Source: WJMD01 sp964596015 (GTDB lineage: Bacteria; Joyebacterota; Joyebacteria; Joyebacterales; Joyebacteraceae). From it: 5,621 nucleotides of DNA. Position 1 is the first letter of the stretch. Every line of letters begins with the position of its first letter. Shown here in pieces: positions 5,209-5,621 of the stretch. The translations under genes were made by a program, and so were the position numbers. The notes below the pieces were generated by a model. That model was not told the origin of the DNA, did not search any database, and saw only the letters and a list, made by a program, of their open reading frames with translations. The DNA is taken from NCBI GenBank assembly GCA_964596015.1, contig CAZQSB010000085.1, positions 1 through 5,621 of the forward strand, read 5' to 3'.

Positions 5209-5621
5209 ATGCCCGCCACCGACACCACGCGCGTCAAGGCCGAGATGAAGGTGCAGAAGGACCGGTCGAACAAGCTCACCGACGAGCGCGGCCGCCTGAC
5301 CACCGACTTGGTCTCCCAGTACCTCACCGCCATCGGCGAATACGAGCTCCTCACCGCCGAGCAGGAGGTGGAGCTCGCCCAGCTCATCGAAGCCGGCGAG
5401 ACGGCGGCCAAGAAGCTCGAAGAGGGCAAGTACAAGGACAAGAAGGGCGAGATCGAACTCCGCCGCAAGGTCCGGCGGGGCCAGGAGGCCAAGGACGCCT
5501 TCCTCACCGCCAACCTCCGCCTCGTCGTCGCCAATGCCCGCCGCTACGCCAACACCTCGGGCATCGACTTCCTCGACCTCATCCAGGAGGGCAACCTGGG
5601 CCTCATCCGCGCCGTCGAGAA
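5209..5621 (+). CDS. Sigma-70 RNA polymerase sigma factor (group 1/2), N-terminal 137 residues
   Basis: The frame is open from ATG 5209 to the window end (137 full codons plus 2 nt), so the gene is truncated on the right. A basic N-terminal stretch (1-30) leads into region 1.2: DLVSQYLTAIGEYELLTAEQEVELAQLIEAG at about 33-63. A charged Lys/Glu/Arg-rich spacer follows (64-95). Regions 2.1-2.2 then begin with FLTANLRLVVANARRYA (98-114) and FLDLIQEGNLGLIRAVE (121-137), the core RNA polymerase-binding segment characteristic of primary and primary-like sigma factors. The promoter-reading regions 2.4 and 4.2 are off the window. There is no long acidic region 1.1 as in RpoD of E. coli or HrdB of Streptomyces. 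It could therefore be a short-form SigA, as I recall for Acidimicrobiia, or a group 2 factor (SigB/HrdD-like); the visible part does not decide. The gene has its own promoters and is probably functionally separate from the transport operon. Confidence 0.92.
   Translation, partial: MPATDTTRVKAEMKVQKDRSNKLTDERGRLTTDLVSQYLTAIGEYELLTAEQEVELAQLIEAGETAAKKLEEGKYKDKKGEIELRRKVRRGQEAKDAFLTANLRLVVANARRYANTSGIDFLDLIQEGNLGLIRAVE

Overview
The window is GC-rich, tightly packed, and coded entirely on the + strand. It looks like an actinobacterial genome fragment. The partial sigma factor at the right end, with its short N-terminus and region 1.2 followed by a lysine/arginine-rich spacer, reminds me of Acidimicrobiia-type primary sigma factors. 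That taxonomic placement is inference from memory, not a search. A 100-N gap flanked by an exact 55-bp duplication shows that the sequence comes from a scaffolded draft or metagenome assembly.

Positions 1-3744 hold most of an Mrp (Mnh/Sha) multisubunit Na+/H+ antiporter operon: the 3' end of mrpA, then mrpB, mrpC, mrpD, mrpF, and one ORF that fuses MrpG to MrpE. The usual order is A-B-C-D-E-F-G. Here E is missing between D and F and appears instead as the C-terminal half of the last Mrp gene. mrpD looks frameshifted only because of the gap: collapsing the duplicated 55 bp restores one 488-residue reading frame.

Positions 3746-4998 encode an SbtA-family (DUF897) Na+/bicarbonate symporter and a small PII-like SbtB partner. 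They sit 1 nt after the last Mrp gene and overlap each other by 4 nt. From mrpA to sbtB no gene boundary leaves room for a promoter, so the antiporter and the bicarbonate transporter with its regulator appear to be one transcription and translation unit. The likely logic is that Mrp exports Na+ and maintains the gradient that SbtA uses to import HCO3-, while SbtB gates SbtA. This SbtB lacks the C-terminal Cys-containing motif and part of the nucleotide-loop signature of cyanobacterial SbtB.

Positions 4999-5208 form the only intergenic region. It holds a weak GC-rich hairpin, a GGGAAT-N18-GTTG element matching the SigR/SigH thiol-stress promoter consensus, and a TTCACA-N17-CATGAT housekeeping-type promoter. 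It is followed by a Shine-Dalgarno sequence and the start of a group 1/2 sigma-70 factor (5209 to the window end, truncated). I saw no RNA genes, mobile elements or CRISPR arrays.
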